From positions 682,001 through 746,000 of the forward strand of contig NZ_FODC01000002.1 of NCBI RefSeq assembly GCF_900110275.1: DNA of 64,000 nucleotides. The letters run 5' to 3'. The translations under genes were made by a program, and so were the position numbers. This DNA comes from Duganella sp. CF517 (GTDB lineage Bacteria > Pseudomonadota > Gammaproteobacteria > Burkholderiales > Burkholderiaceae_D). The notes beneath the pieces are model-generated. The model saw nothing but the letters and a program-made list of their open reading frames with translations, made no database searches and had not been told where the DNA came from. Within the stretch, counting starts at the first letter, position 1. Every line of letters begins with the position of its first letter. Shown here in pieces: positions 25,553-36,242 of the stretch.

Positions 25553-26452
25553 ATGACTATGATGTCCGCACCTGCTGCGTTGGTCCCCACCAACAAGGGC
25601 GCTTTGGGACTCGGGTTCACTGGCAACCTGGGGAACCTGGACGCCTATATTTCCGCCGTCAATCGCCTGCCGATGCTGACGCACGACGATGAAATCTCGC
25701 TGGCCAAGCGCCTCAAGGACAATAACGACCTGGGCGCCGCGCAGGAGCTGGTGTTGTCGCACCTGCGTCTGGTGGTGTCGATCGCCCGCGGCTATCTGGG
25801 CTATGGCCTGCCGCACGCCGACCTGATCCAGGAAGGCAATATCGGCCTGATGAAAGCGGTCAAGCGTTTCGACCCGGACCAGGGCGTACGCCTGGTGTCG
25901 TACGCGATGCACTGGATCAAAGCCGAGATGCACGAGTACATCCTGAAAAACTGGCGCCTGGTCAAAGTGGCGACGACGAAGGCACAGCGCAAGCTGTTCT
26001 TCAATCTGCGCAGCCACAAGACCGGCCTGGATGCGATGAGCCCGGCGCAGATCGACAACCTGGCCAAGCTGCTGGATGTCAAACGGGAAGAAGTGATCGA
26101 GATGGAAACCCGCCTGAGCGGCCGCGACATCGCGCTGGAATCGCCGAACGACGACGAGGACGACAAGTTCGCCCCGATCGCCTACCTGTCGTCCGAGCAA
26201 AGCGAGCCGACCCGCGTGCTGGAAGCGGAACAGGTCACCCGTCTGCAATCGGAAGGTCTGGAGCAGGCGCTGGGCAAGCTCGATCCGCGTTCGCGCCGCA
26301 TCGTCGAAGCGCGCTGGCTGGCCAACGACGACGGCTCCGGCGCCACCTTGCATACGCTGGCCGACGAGTTCGGCGTGTCGGCGGAGCGCATCCGCCAGAT
26401 CGAATCGGCCGCGCTGAAGAAAATGAAGGGCTCGCTGGCCGCCTTCGTATAA
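25553..26452 (+). CDS. rpoH: RpoH, heat-shock sigma factor (sigma-32)
   Basis: Directs RNA polymerase to heat-shock promoters. About 299 residues, with region 2 (DLIQEGNIGLMKAVKRFDP, RLVSYAMHWIKAEMHEYILKNWRLVK), the RpoH box TKAQRKLFFNLR that distinguishes sigma-32 from other sigma factors, and the region 4 helix-turn-helix (LADEFGVSAERIRQIE). Three in-frame ATGs occur; GAAGGA at 25541-25546 abuts the first (25547) but is 6 bases from the second (25553), which I therefore prefer. Transcription is apparently under HrcA control through the upstream CIRCE. A strong terminator follows. Confidence 0.96.
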   Translation: MTMMSAPAALVPTNKGALGLGFTGNLGNLDAYISAVNRLPMLTHDDEISLAKRLKDNNDLGAAQELVLSHLRLVVSIARGYLGYGLPHADLIQEGNIGLMKAVKRFDPDQGVRLVSYAMHWIKAEMHEYILKNWRLVKVATTKAQRKLFFNLRSHKTGLDAMSPAQIDNLAKLLDVKREEVIEMETRLSGRDIALESPNDDEDDKFAPIAYLSSEQSEPTRVLEAEQVTRLQSEGLEQALGKLDPRSRRIVEARWLANDDGSGATLHTLADEFGVSAERIRQIESAALKKMKGSLAAFV

Positions 26453-26470
26453 AACGTGGGCGTTTAAGCA

Positions 26471-26506
26471 AAAAGCCGCGCGGTGCGAACCGCGCGGCTT
26501 TTTTAT
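26471..26506 (+). terminator. Intrinsic terminator of rpoH (probably bidirectional)
   Basis: 14-bp perfect stem from AAAAGCCGCGCGGT (26471-26484) with ACCGCGCGGCTTTT (26489-26502), loop GCGA, followed by further T residues to 26504. The A run on the left arm would also serve the convergent minus-strand gene. Confidence 0.92.
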
Positions 26507-26521
26507 TTGGTGCCTCGGAAA

Positions 26522-26788
26522 TTACGCGCCGGCCAAACCCTTGGCCAGCAACTCCGCCACCAACTGATTCATATCGACGCCGCGCTCGGTGGCTTGCGCA
26601 TTCAACTGCGCCACCAGGTCGCCGTTCAACTTCACCGCGAACGGCACTAGACCGGCCGCCTGATCGCGCCGGCGCTGCTCGCGCTTGTCGACCACCTCGG
26701 CCACCTTGCCGAAGGTCGCCGCGCTCGGCCCGGCCATCTTGCCCATCAACTTTTTGGCGTCACTCTTTGCCAGGCCCGTTTTTTTCAT
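26522..26788 (-). CDS. Small hypothetical protein, possibly ribbon-helix-helix type
   Basis: 88 residues from the ATG at 26788, rich in Lys, Ala and Gly (MKKTGLAKSDAKKLMGKMAG). The C-terminal half, VPFAVKLNGDLVAQLNAQATERGVDMNQLVAELLAKGL, has the strand-helix-turn-helix pattern of a ribbon-helix-helix fold (as in Arc/MetJ or antitoxins), but I cannot assign a family. No toxin gene is adjacent. Upstream in-frame ATGs (26821, 26839) exist but have weaker ribosome sites. The gene converges with rpoH across the shared terminator. Confidence 0.65.
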   Translation of the reverse strand: MKKTGLAKSDAKKLMGKMAGPSAATFGKVAEVVDKREQRRRDQAAGLVPFAVKLNGDLVAQLNAQATERGVDMNQLVAELLAKGLAGA

Positions 26789-26944
26789 GTCTTTAATCCA
26801 AAAATAATTCAGAGCAGACATTCTACGCAGCTTATCCACCGCGCGTGGCCTTTATTGCGCAAACCGTGGCGGCATGCGGTTCGTGCGCCATCAAAATGAT
26901 ACTTTTGCTAAGCTAACGGCCACTTTGCATTCAAGAGGTCGCGC

Positions 26945-27451
26945 ATGATCAAGACAATACTGCGGCAGCTGATCGTTCTGCCCGTGATAATGGGCGTCAT
27001 GGCCATGCTGTACGCCTGCGGCACCGCCAACGGCCGCGCCGGCGCCACCGCCAACAAACCGTTCAATACCACGTACGTGCTGCAGCAAGGCGCCAGCGCC
27101 GTCATCACCCCGGCCGCCGCCCAAGGCATCGCCGGCGGCGCCACCGCGCCCACCATCAAGCTCGAACGCGTCAACGACAGCCGCTGCCGCGTCGGCGCCG
27201 TCTGCGTCTGGGCCGGCTACATCAGCTACAGCTTCACCCTGACCAAGGCCGACGGCACGACCAGCAATTTCGTGCTGTCCGACAGTATGCCCAACGGCAA
27301 AACCAGCGTGACCCAGGACGGCCTGACCTTCGCGCTGGCCGGCGTCGAGCCGCAAGCGGTCCCAGCAAAAAATGAACCGGCGCCGGATTATCGGGTAAGC
27401 TTGAGAGTGAGCAACACGCCACCCTCAGACCCGACACCGCGCCCCTCATGA
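26945..27451 (+). CDS. Lipoprotein of unknown function
   Basis: 168 residues with an N-terminal hydrophobic segment and a lipobox ending at Cys25 (MLYAC). The mature domain contains the motif DSRCRVGAVCVWAG, in which two cysteines are set in a pattern seen in many small bacterial lipoproteins of unknown role, followed by strands and a PAPDYRVSLRV ending. The stop overlaps the start of the gamma-glutamyltransferase gene (ATGA), so both are made from one message. No function can be assigned. Confidence 0.82.
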   Translation: MIKTILRQLIVLPVIMGVMAMLYACGTANGRAGATANKPFNTTYVLQQGASAVITPAAAQGIAGGATAPTIKLERVNDSRCRVGAVCVWAGYISYSFTLTKADGTTSNFVLSDSMPNGKTSVTQDGLTFALAGVEPQAVPAKNEPAPDYRVSLRVSNTPPSDPTPRPS

Positions 27452-29220
27452 CACCTGACCGCCATCCCGCCCGCACCGTCCTCCTCTACTCGCTTATCGC
27501 CACCCTGGTCCTGCCGTCCGCGGCATGGACCAAAACCCCGGTCGTCACCGGCACCGGCGGCGCCGTCGCGACCATCAGCGAGCCGGCGTCGCGGGCCGCG
27601 CTGGCCATTCTCGACCAGGGCGGCAACGCCATCGACGCAGCCGTCGCCGCGGCCGCCACCCTGGGGGTGACCGATCCGTTCAGCTGCGGCATCGGCGGCG
27701 GCGGCTTCATGGTGATCTACCTGGCCAGGGACAAGCGCGTCATCACCATCGACCACCGCGAAACGGCGCCGGCCGGCTTCACGCCCACCGTGTTCCAGGA
27801 AAACGGCGCGCCGATGAAGTTCGAGACGGTGCGCGACAGCGGCATGTCGGTTGGCGTGCCCGGCACGGTGCGCGGCTGGCACGAGGCGCTGGACCGCTAC
27901 GGCTCGATGTCGTTCAAGCAGGTGCTGGCGCCGGCCATCGCGGTCGCCACCGACGGCTTCGCGGTCAGCGAGAATTTCTCGCGCATGGCGGGCGAGAACA
28001 AAGCCAAGTTCTCCATGTTCCCCGCCACCGCCGCGCTGTACCTGAAAAACGGCGAGGCCGTCGCGGCCGGCGGCACCTTGCGCAATCCCGACCTGGCCAA
28101 GGCGTATCGCGAACTGGCGGCCGGCGGCGTCAAGGCTTTCTATTCGGGCAAAATGGCGCGCGCGGTGGTCGACGCGGTCAACCGTCCGGCCACCGCGCCG
28201 GATGTGCGGGTCCGGGGCGGCAACATGACCCTGGCCGATCTGGCCAATTACGAAGCGCGGCTGCGACAGCCGGTGCACAGCACCTATCGCGGCTACGACA
28301 TCTACGGCATGCCGCTGCCCGGTTCCGGCGGCATCGCCATCGCCGAGGCGCTCAATATCCTCGAAGGCTACGACCTCAAATCGATGCCGCGCGCGCGCGC
28401 CGAGCACCTGTATCTGGAGGCGAGCCGCCTGGCCTTCGCCGACCGCAACGCCTATCTGGCCGACCCGGAATATGTCGACGCACCGGTGGCGGGCCTGCTG
28501 AGCAAAGACTACGCCGCGCTGCGCCGCCAGCAGATCGATCCGGCGCAGGCGCGCAAGCCGGCGGCCGCCGGCGATCCGTACGCGTTCCAGTCCGACCAGA
28601 GCGTGCCGCTGCGCCCCGCCACGGCCTCCCCCGTCAAAATGCTCAAGGAAAGCGCGCACACCACGCACCTGACGGTGTCGGACAAGGACGGCAATATCGT
28701 CGCCTACACCTACACGATCGAAGACTGGGGCGGCAGCGGCATCGTGGTGCCGGGCTACGGCTTCCTGCTCAATAACGAGATGACCGATTTCGATTTCTCC
28801 GGCCCGCGTCCCAACGTGCCGGAGGCGGGCAAGCGGCCGCGCAGCAGCATGTCGCCGACCCTGGCGTTCAGGAACGGCAAGCCGGCGTTCTCCATCGGCA
28901 GTCCGGGCGGCGCCACCATCATCACCACCGTGCTGCAGACCATCGTCAACCACGTCGACCTGGGCATGGCGATGCCGGACGCGTTGAACGCGCCGCGCTT
29001 GTCCGAGCGCAACGGCGAGGCGACCGATGTGGAGCCCGGGTTCCCCGGCAGCGCGCAGGCGGTCGCGCTGGAAAAAAGCGGCCAGCGCTGGAGCGCCACG
29101 CCGGAGGAAATCGGCGCCGCCAACGCGCTGGTGTTCAACCCCGACGGCACCGTCACCGCCGTCAGCGAGGGCCGCCGCCACGGCATCGGCAGCGCGCTGG
29201 TGCAGAAAAAACCACACTAA
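27448..29220 (+). CDS. ggt: Gamma-glutamyltransferase
   Basis: Periplasmic N-terminal nucleophile hydrolase that cleaves glutathione and transfers gamma-glutamyl groups. The 590-residue precursor has a signal peptide (about 1-28), the large-subunit part (GGNAIDAAVAAAATLGVTDPFSCGIGGGGFM) and the autoprocessing site just before the nucleophilic Thr in AHTTHLTVSDKDG, which starts the small subunit. Substrate-binding marks GSGIVVPGYGFLLNNEM and RPRSSMSPT are present. It is translationally coupled to the upstream lipoprotein. Confidence 0.96.
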   Translation: MTPDRHPARTVLLYSLIATLVLPSAAWTKTPVVTGTGGAVATISEPASRAALAILDQGGNAIDAAVAAAATLGVTDPFSCGIGGGGFMVIYLARDKRVITIDHRETAPAGFTPTVFQENGAPMKFETVRDSGMSVGVPGTVRGWHEALDRYGSMSFKQVLAPAIAVATDGFAVSENFSRMAGENKAKFSMFPATAALYLKNGEAVAAGGTLRNPDLAKAYRELAAGGVKAFYSGKMARAVVDAVNRPATAPDVRVRGGNMTLADLANYEARLRQPVHSTYRGYDIYGMPLPGSGGIAIAEALNILEGYDLKSMPRARAEHLYLEASRLAFADRNAYLADPEYVDAPVAGLLSKDYAALRRQQIDPAQARKPAAAGDPYAFQSDQSVPLRPATASPVKMLKESAHTTHLTVSDKDGNIVAYTYTIEDWGGSGIVVPGYGFLLNNEMTDFDFSGPRPNVPEAGKRPRSSMSPTLAFRNGKPAFSIGSPGGATIITTVLQTIVNHVDLGMAMPDALNAPRLSERNGEATDVEPGFPGSAQAVALEKSGQRWSATPEEIGAANALVFNPDGTVTAVSEGRRHGIGSALVQKKPH

Positions 29221-29283
29221 GCCAGGCTTAATTTTTTCGCCACATGATCACGTCTCCCCCACCCCACGCAAATCGGAGACGTG

Positions 29284-29967
29284 ATGAACAAATGGCTGCG
29301 CGCGAATAAAGGCTTTCTGATGTTCCTGATGCTGTTCGGGATCTTCCGCACCGCCGTCGCGGACTGGAATCCTATCCCGTCCGCGTCGATGCGCCCCAAC
29401 CTGCTCGAGGGCGACGTCGTCTTCGTCAATCGCCTGGCCTACAACGTCAAGGTGCCGCTGACCGACATCGTGCTCGGCGCCACCGGCGAGCCGCAACGCG
29501 GCGACATCGTCACGTTCTCCTCGCCGAAGAACGGCACGCGCCTGATCAAGCGCATCATCGCCGTGCCGGGCGACCGGGTCGAGATGCGCAACGAGAACCT
29601 GGTCATCAACGGCCAGCCGGCCAGCTACGCGCCGATCGGCACCGCCACCGAAACCCTCGCCGGCATCGGCGACACCGACGCCGTGCGCCTGGGCGAATCG
29701 CTGGGCGGCGACAGCCGCAGCCACGCGATCCAGATCCTGCCGCGGGTGATCGCGCGGCGCGACTTCGCCGCCGTCACCGTACCAGCCGGCCAGTACATGA
29801 TGTTGGGCGATAACCGCGACAACAGCGAGGACTCGCGCTACATCGGCCTGGTGCCGCGCGCGCTGCTGATCGGCCGCGCCGAGCGCGTGCTGGCCTCGGC
29901 CGACATCGAGGGCAACTGGCTGCCGCGCACCGAACGCTTCGGCATGAGCCTGTACAAGGCGCCATAG
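29284..29967 (+). CDS. lepB: Signal peptidase I (LepB-like)
   Basis: Membrane serine protease removing signal peptides. 227 residues from the ATG at 29284, which follows GGAG by 6 bases; the GTG at 29281 is too close. One N-terminal membrane segment, then the catalytic Ser35 (PSASMRPN), the general base Lys89 (RLIKRIIAVPGD) and the GDNRDNSEDSRYIG motif. It is shorter than E. coli LepB, which has two membrane segments, and is not next to lepA or rnc, so it may be a second, specialised signal peptidase. The symbol reflects the family only. Confidence 0.9.
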   Translation: MNKWLRANKGFLMFLMLFGIFRTAVADWNPIPSASMRPNLLEGDVVFVNRLAYNVKVPLTDIVLGATGEPQRGDIVTFSSPKNGTRLIKRIIAVPGDRVEMRNENLVINGQPASYAPIGTATETLAGIGDTDAVRLGESLGGDSRSHAIQILPRVIARRDFAAVTVPAGQYMMLGDNRDNSEDSRYIGLVPRALLIGRAERVLASADIEGNWLPRTERFGMSLYKAP

Positions 29968-30054
29968 CGGGCTATCTTCGCCGCCGCGACCGGTGTTATG
30001 ATGGATATCAATTCCTTAACATTGCGGACTGCCTGCCGCGGCTGCGAAGAACCC

Positions 30055-30791
<737 letters not shown>

Positions 30792-30795
<4 letters not shown>

Positions 30796-33152
30796 TGCGG
30801 CAACCGACGGCGGCGCGCGCCATCTGGCTGATGGCGAAAATGCGCCTGACGCGCCAGGCCAACCAGATCATGGCCAGCGCCGTGTTCAACCGCTTCAAAA
30901 AGAAGACGCCGCGCGATGGCATCGCCGCCAAGCGCGGCAACCTGTGGATACTGACCTTGGTGATGGCGTTGCTGTTTTCGTTTTCGTTCGGCAGCCTGGC
31001 ACGCACCGTGATCGTCAACATGCAGTGCCGGCTGGTCGAGGCCAGCGCCTGCCAGAGCGTGGACAAACAGGGGCGGCGGCATGTGGACGTCGAGATCGCG
31101 GCCGACGAACTGCACGCGGCGCCGTTCGATGCCACGCTGCTCAACGGACTGACGATGGAGCTGGCGATCCTGTTCGCGGTCGCCGTGCTGCTCCCGCTGG
31201 GCGGCAAGGAGATGGCGCAGCCGGACTGGGATCTGGAATGGCTGGTCACCTTGCCGATCAAGCGTTCCACCTTGTTGTGGGGGCGGCTGCTCGAACGCAG
31301 CGCCAGCAACAGCGCCGGCATCGTCGCGCTCACCGCGCCGTACGTGATGATCGCCTGGTACTCCGGCTTCAAGTGGGCCGCGCTGCCGATCGCGCTGCTG
31401 GCGACGGCGCTGCTGCTGCCGCTGGCGGCGCTGCTGCACACCTTGGCCGACACCGGCCTGCGCATGTGGCTGCCGGCGTCGCAGCTGCGCAATCTGCAGG
31501 CGGTGGCATCGCTGTTCAACATGCCTTTGATCTATCTGGTGATGGCGCTCGCCATGCCGCGCGCGGACGGCTTCGCGATGGAATGGGCGCGCAGCTTCCC
31601 GGCGTGGATGCTCTGGACGCCGCCGGGCGTCGTGCTGCAAGCGATACAGGCGCAGACGCTGGCGCAGTTCGCGTCCGCCGCCGCGCTGCTGCTGGCGCAA
31701 CTACTGGTGCTGTTGTGGAGCGGCGTGGCGCTGATGCGCTACCAGTTGCGCAATGGCGTGGTCGGCTCCAGCTCGCGCGAGAGCACGCGCGGCAAGGCCG
31801 CCGCCGTCAGCCCGCCCGCCGGCGCGCTTTCCGTGGCCGGATCGCTGCTGTCGACGATCCAGCGCCGCGAACTGCGTCTACTGAGCCGCGACCGCAACTT
31901 CCTGGTGCAAACGCTGCTACTGCCGCTCATCATCGTCGGCAGCCAGGTGGTGTTCAACGGTACGCTGAACAGCATCGGGGAACTGGGCCAGCACCACACC
32001 GTGGCCGCCGCGATCGCGTTCGGCATCGGCGTCTATGTACTGATGCTGTCGGCCTTCCAGACCTTGAACAACGAAGGCCACGTCCTCTGGCTGCTGTACA
32101 CGGTGCCACGGTCGATGCAGAGCGTGTTGAAGGAAAAAGCCCAACTGTGGGGCGTGCTGGCGATGACCTACCCGCTGATCGTGCTGGTGTTTACCGCCAT
32201 GCATACCGACGTGTGGGACTGGCGCGCGCCGGTGCTCGCGTTGACGGTGCTCGCCGGTATTCCGATCTATTCGATGATCGCCGTCTCGCTCGGCGTCTTC
32301 GCTTGCGATCCGACGGCGGTGGAAGTGCGCACGCGGGTGCGGCCCACGTACGCCTATCTGTACATGCTGCTGGCGAGCTTCTACACGTGGTCGATCTACA
32401 GCGACAACTGGGCGCAAAAGCTGGTCACGATGGTGCTCATCGCCTCCTTCGCGCTGGCCCTGTGGCAGAAGGCGCGCGACGCCCTGCCCTACTTGCTCGA
32501 TCCCGCCGCCGCGCCGCCGGCGCGCGTGTCGACCTCGGACGGCTTGATCGCCGCCACCGCCTTCTTCATCATGCAGGGTATCCTGGTGCTGGTCCTTGCC
32601 GATGACGCCAGGGCGCCCGGCCTGGACATCGTCACGCTGGCCTTCGGCCTGTCAGGCCTGCTGGTCTATGCGTTGATGCGGCTGATCTACTGGCGCAGCA
32701 AAACGGCCAACGTACCGGTGATCTGGCGCGGCATCCGGCTCGGCGCGTCGCTGCGGGATGCGGCCGTCGCCATCGCCGTCAGCTGCGCCGTGGCTTTCGG
32801 CTATCTGTACGCGCTGAAGCATTCGTCGCTGGCGGCGCACCTGCCGGCGTTGCCGCCGGCCGCCGACGCGCGCGTATGGCTGTTCGCGCTCACCGTGCTG
32901 GCCGCCCCGCTGTGCGAGGAGTTCATCTTCCGCGGCTTGATTTTCGGGGGGCTGCGCCGTTCGATGCCGGCCGCGCAAGCGATCGTCATCAGCGCGGCGG
33001 TCTTCGCGGCGGTGCATCCGGCCCTGTCGCTGCTGCCGGTGTTCGTGGTGGGATTGTGCACCGCCTGGGTATATGAGCGCAGCAAGACGCTACTGGCGCC
33101 GATGCTGGTGCACGCGGCCTACAACGCCGCGATGGTCGTAATCCAGTTATGA
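30792..33152 (+). CDS. ABC-2 type permease fused to a CPBP (CAAX-type) intramembrane protease
   Basis: 786-residue membrane protein. Residues about 1-570 carry a cluster of hydrophobic segments of an ABC-2 permease (LTMELAILFAVAVLLPLGG, LLATALLLPLAALL and others). The C-terminal ~190 residues are a complete CPBP glutamic-protease domain: EExxxR (EEFIFR, near 709-714), F-x-x-x-H (FAAVH, near 742) and H-x-x-x-N (HAAYN, near 774-778). CPBP proteases process prenylated proteins or peptides, and some give immunity to bacteriocins. Fusion to the permease of an ABC exporter suggests processing of the exported substrate. Coupled to the ATPase gene. Confidence 0.88.
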
Positions 33153-33259
33153 ATCATGGCGGAGGGGGAGCGGAGCGTGGCAGGAATTGACTGTTTAATG
33201 GCATTTCGCCAGCCTTGCCACCTTCGATAATGCCTGACCAACAACCGTCAGGGAATGTC

Positions 33260-34354
33260 ATGCGCACTTTGTTCTTACTCGTCCTGCTGATCGGCCGCCT
33301 GGCCATCGCGGGGGAAATCGATCCTTACCAAAACCGTTTCGGCCGCGTCAAGCCGGTGGTCGCCGTCATCGCCGAAAACCACGGCACCGAGCTGACGGAC
33401 TTCGTCATCCCATATGGCGTCGTCGCCCGTTCGCGCTCCGCCGAACTGGTGGCGGTGGCCACGCAAGCCGGTCCGGTGAGGATGCTTCCCGCGCTGAAGA
33501 TCGATCCGCAGGCGACCATCGAGGAATTCGATGCCCGCTACCCGGACGGCGCGGATTACCTGATCGTGCCCGCCGTCGCCAAGTCCAGCGATCCCGCGCT
33601 GCTGGCGTGGGTCGCGGCGCAAGGCGCCAAGGGCGCCACCGTGGTCAGTATTTGCGACGGCGCGCTGGTGGTCGCCAACAGCGGCTTGTTCAAGGGCCGA
33701 CGCGCCACCGGCCACTGGGCCACCGAATCACATCGCAAGCAGCGCTATCCGGATACGCAATGGCTCACCAATGTCCGCTACGTGGCCGACGGCAAAGTCG
33801 TCTCCAGCGCCGGCGTCAGCGCCGCCATGCCGACCGCGCTGGCGCTGGTGGAGGCGATCGCCGGCCGTGAGCGCGCCGAAGAAGTGTCGCGGCAGCTCGG
33901 CGCCGGCGACTGGGGCACGGCACACGACAGCGACATCTTCAAGCCGCGCCTGGGCACCAACCTGGCGGCCTACCTCACCGGATACACGAATCAATGGTTC
34001 CACGCGGTCGACCGGCTTGGCCTGCCGGTGGCGGCCGGCGTCGACGAGATCGCGCTGGCCTACACCGCCGACGCCTGGGCGCGCAGTAAGCGCAGCAGGG
34101 TCTACGCGGTCGCCGCCGACAGTTCGGCGCTGCCGACCATGCACGGTTTGATGCTGCTGCCGGACGGCGAAGGTGTGGAGGAACTGCGCTTGCTGCCACC
34201 CCTGCCGGCCGCCACCCCGGCCGGCGAGGCCCTGGACGAGTCGTTGCGCGCGATCGCCGGTCGTTACGGCGCCAGCACGGCGAAGCTGGTAGCGCTCGAA
34301 TTCGAATACATCCCCGCAAGCGCGCCCCGGGCGCGGCCGATCGCGCTAGACTGA
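33260..34354 (+). CDS. Exported DJ-1/PfpI superfamily protein
   Basis: 364 residues from the ATG at 33260 (AGGGA 6 bases upstream). A signal peptide (MRTLFLLVLLIGRLAIAG) precedes a DJ-1/PfpI domain with the nucleophile-elbow cysteine in VVSICDGALVVANSGLF and the following ATGHWATE segment with a His. A C-terminal extension of about 150 residues has no recognised domain. Most DJ-1/PfpI proteins are cytoplasmic; an exported version is uncommon. It precedes a GlxA-type regulator by 5 bases, probably in one operon. Confidence 0.82.
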   Translation: MRTLFLLVLLIGRLAIAGEIDPYQNRFGRVKPVVAVIAENHGTELTDFVIPYGVVARSRSAELVAVATQAGPVRMLPALKIDPQATIEEFDARYPDGADYLIVPAVAKSSDPALLAWVAAQGAKGATVVSICDGALVVANSGLFKGRRATGHWATESHRKQRYPDTQWLTNVRYVADGKVVSSAGVSAAMPTALALVEAIAGRERAEEVSRQLGAGDWGTAHDSDIFKPRLGTNLAAYLTGYTNQWFHAVDRLGLPVAAGVDEIALAYTADAWARSKRSRVYAVAADSSALPTMHGLMLLPDGEGVEELRLLPPLPAATPAGEALDESLRAIAGRYGASTAKLVALEFEYIPASAPRARPIALD

Positions 34355-34359
34355 GCACC

Positions 34360-35358
34360 ATGAAAATGTCCAATCCAAGAAAAACGCTGCGCGTGGTGCT
34401 GCTCGCCTACGACGACATGAACCTGCTTGACCTGTGCGGCCCGCTGCAGGCGCTGGCGACCGCCAGCAAGCGCCATCCCGGCGGTGGTCCGGCCTTGTAC
34501 GAAACCATCGTCGCCTCCGCCGACGGTGGCCTGATCACCACCAGCGCCGGATTGCCGTTGGCGACCGTGTCCATCGCCACCCTCGACGGCGTCGCCATCG
34601 ATACTTTGATCGCGCCCGGCGGTTGCAGGGGACAGGAATTCAACGCCTCGCCCGCGCTGGTGAACTGGATCGCGCTGCGCGCGCCGCACGTGCGCCGGCT
34701 TTGCTCCGTTTGCACCGGCGCTTTCTTGCTGGCCGCCGCCGGCCAGCTCGAAGGCCGGCGCGCGGCCACCCATTGGGAATGGGCCGACCGCTTGCGGGAC
34801 AGCCACCCGCGCGTCGACGTCGACGCCGACAAGATCTTCGTCAAGGATGGTTCGATATGGACCTCGGCCGGCGTCAGCGCCGGCATCGACCTCACGCTGG
34901 CGCTGATCGAGGAGGACTACGGCCACCAGATCGCCATCGAAACGGCGCGCCAGCTGGTCGTGTTCATGAAGCGCACCGGCGGACAATCGCAATTCAGCGT
35001 GCCGCTTGCGGCGCAGTCGCACGAGGGCGGACGTTTCGACGCATTGCATGCCTGGGTCGCCACGCACCTGCGCGAGAACCTGACGGTGGAGCGCCTCGCC
35101 GAGCAGGCCGGGATGTCGGCGCGCACCTTCGCGCGGGCCTACGCCGCGCAGTCGGGCCGCACGCCTGCAAAGATGGTGGAGGCGATGCGGCTGGAAGCGG
35201 CCTGCCGCGCGCTGGAGAAAACCGCGCTGCCGTTGAAGGCGATCGCGGCCAACACGGGCTATGTGGAGGAGCAGAATTTGCGCCGCGTGTTCCAGCGGCA
35301 GTTGGGAGTAAGTCCCGGCCAGTACCGCGACCGGTTTTCATCCCACGCCGGCGCCTGA
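34360..35358 (+). CDS. GlxA-family transcriptional regulator (DJ-1/PfpI + AraC domains)
   Basis: 332 residues. The N-terminal 190 residues are a class I glutamine-amidotransferase-like (DJ-1/PfpI) sensor domain with Cys in CSVCTGAFLLAAAGQL and the ATHWEWAD segment; the C-terminal ~100 residues are an AraC-type double helix-turn-helix (LTVERLAEQAGMSARTFARAYAAQSGRTPAKMVEAMRLEAA, LGVSPGQYRDRF parts). Effector unknown; relatives respond to amines or other small molecules. It is convergent with the uronate dehydrogenase gene, 7 bases from its stop. Confidence 0.92.
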   Translation: MKMSNPRKTLRVVLLAYDDMNLLDLCGPLQALATASKRHPGGGPALYETIVASADGGLITTSAGLPLATVSIATLDGVAIDTLIAPGGCRGQEFNASPALVNWIALRAPHVRRLCSVCTGAFLLAAAGQLEGRRAATHWEWADRLRDSHPRVDVDADKIFVKDGSIWTSAGVSAGIDLTLALIEEDYGHQIAIETARQLVVFMKRTGGQSQFSVPLAAQSHEGGRFDALHAWVATHLRENLTVERLAEQAGMSARTFARAYAAQSGRTPAKMVEAMRLEAACRALEKTALPLKAIAANTGYVEEQNLRRVFQRQLGVSPGQYRDRFSSHAGA

Positions 35359-35365
35359 CCCTGGA

Positions 35366-36175
35366 TCAGTCCTGGTAACGCGGACCGACGGCCGCGAAGC
35401 CGCCGCCCTGATACACGGTCGCCAGATCGTCGGCCGCCGGATACACGCCGGTATCCGGGAACTTGTCGGAGAACTGCACCGAGCTATCCTTCGGCACGTA
35501 GCCCAGGTGCGCCGCCTTGCTGTTGTCCCACCAGCTGGCCGGGTTGGCGGAGGCGCCGAACAAAATCGTATGGCCGACGCGCGGCGTAAACAGCGAGCAG
35601 CGCAACGCCTCCTCCAGATCGTCGTAGCTCAACCAGGTCACCAGCATGCGCGGATTGGCCGGCTCCGGGAACGACGAACCGATACGCAGGCAAACCGTCT
35701 CGAGGCCGGTGCGGTCGTAGTAATAGCGCGACAGCGACTCGCCGAAGCACTTGCTGACGCCATAGAAGCTGTCCGGGCGGGTCGGGCTGTCGGCGTCGAT
35801 GTAATCGGTCCACTTGTAGTAGCCGATGGTGTGGTTGGAGCTGGCGAAGATGATGCGCTTGGTGCCCTGCTTGTGCGCCGCCTCGTACAGGTTGTAGGTG
35901 CCGAGGATATTGGCCTGCATGATGTTTTCAAACGTGTTCTCGGTCGAGATGCCGCCGAAGTGCAGTACCGCCTCCACGCCTTCGAGCAGCTTCATGACGG
36001 CCGCCTTGTCGGCCAGGTCGCACTGGATGATTTCCTCGCCCTCGCGCGCCTCGCCCATGTCGGCGATATCGGACAGCACCACCACATCGGCCCAGGGCTT
36101 GATGCGGTCGCGCAGAACTTTACCCAGGCCGCCGGCGGCGCCGGTCAGCAGCAATCGTTTGAATGGCTTACTCAT
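35366..36175 (-). CDS. udh: Uronate dehydrogenase (NAD-dependent)
   Basis: Oxidises galacturonate or glucuronate to the aldaro-1,4-lactone, the first step of the oxidative uronate route. The 269-residue extended SDR has the N-terminal TGAAGGLGK, the DLADKAAV segment, HFGGISTE, ASSNHTIGYY and the catalytic Y-x-x-x-K (YGVSK), closely matching the sequence pattern of the Pseudomonas and Agrobacterium Udh family. It is downstream of garD on the same strand (68-base gap), so both are probably controlled by the GntR operator upstream of garD. Confidence 0.93.
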   Translation of the reverse strand: MSKPFKRLLLTGAAGGLGKVLRDRIKPWADVVVLSDIADMGEAREGEEIIQCDLADKAAVMKLLEGVEAVLHFGGISTENTFENIMQANILGTYNLYEAAHKQGTKRIIFASSNHTIGYYKWTDYIDADSPTRPDSFYGVSKCFGESLSRYYYDRTGLETVCLRIGSSFPEPANPRMLVTWLSYDDLEEALRCSLFTPRVGHTILFGASANPASWWDNSKAAHLGYVPKDSSVQFSDKFPDTGVYPAADDLATVYQGGGFAAVGPRYQD

Positions 36176-36242
36176 TGTTGTTTGTCTCTCGTTCGGTTTT
36201 TATTGGGGAATGATCGTTGCGGACGCCGACGCCAATCGGGCG

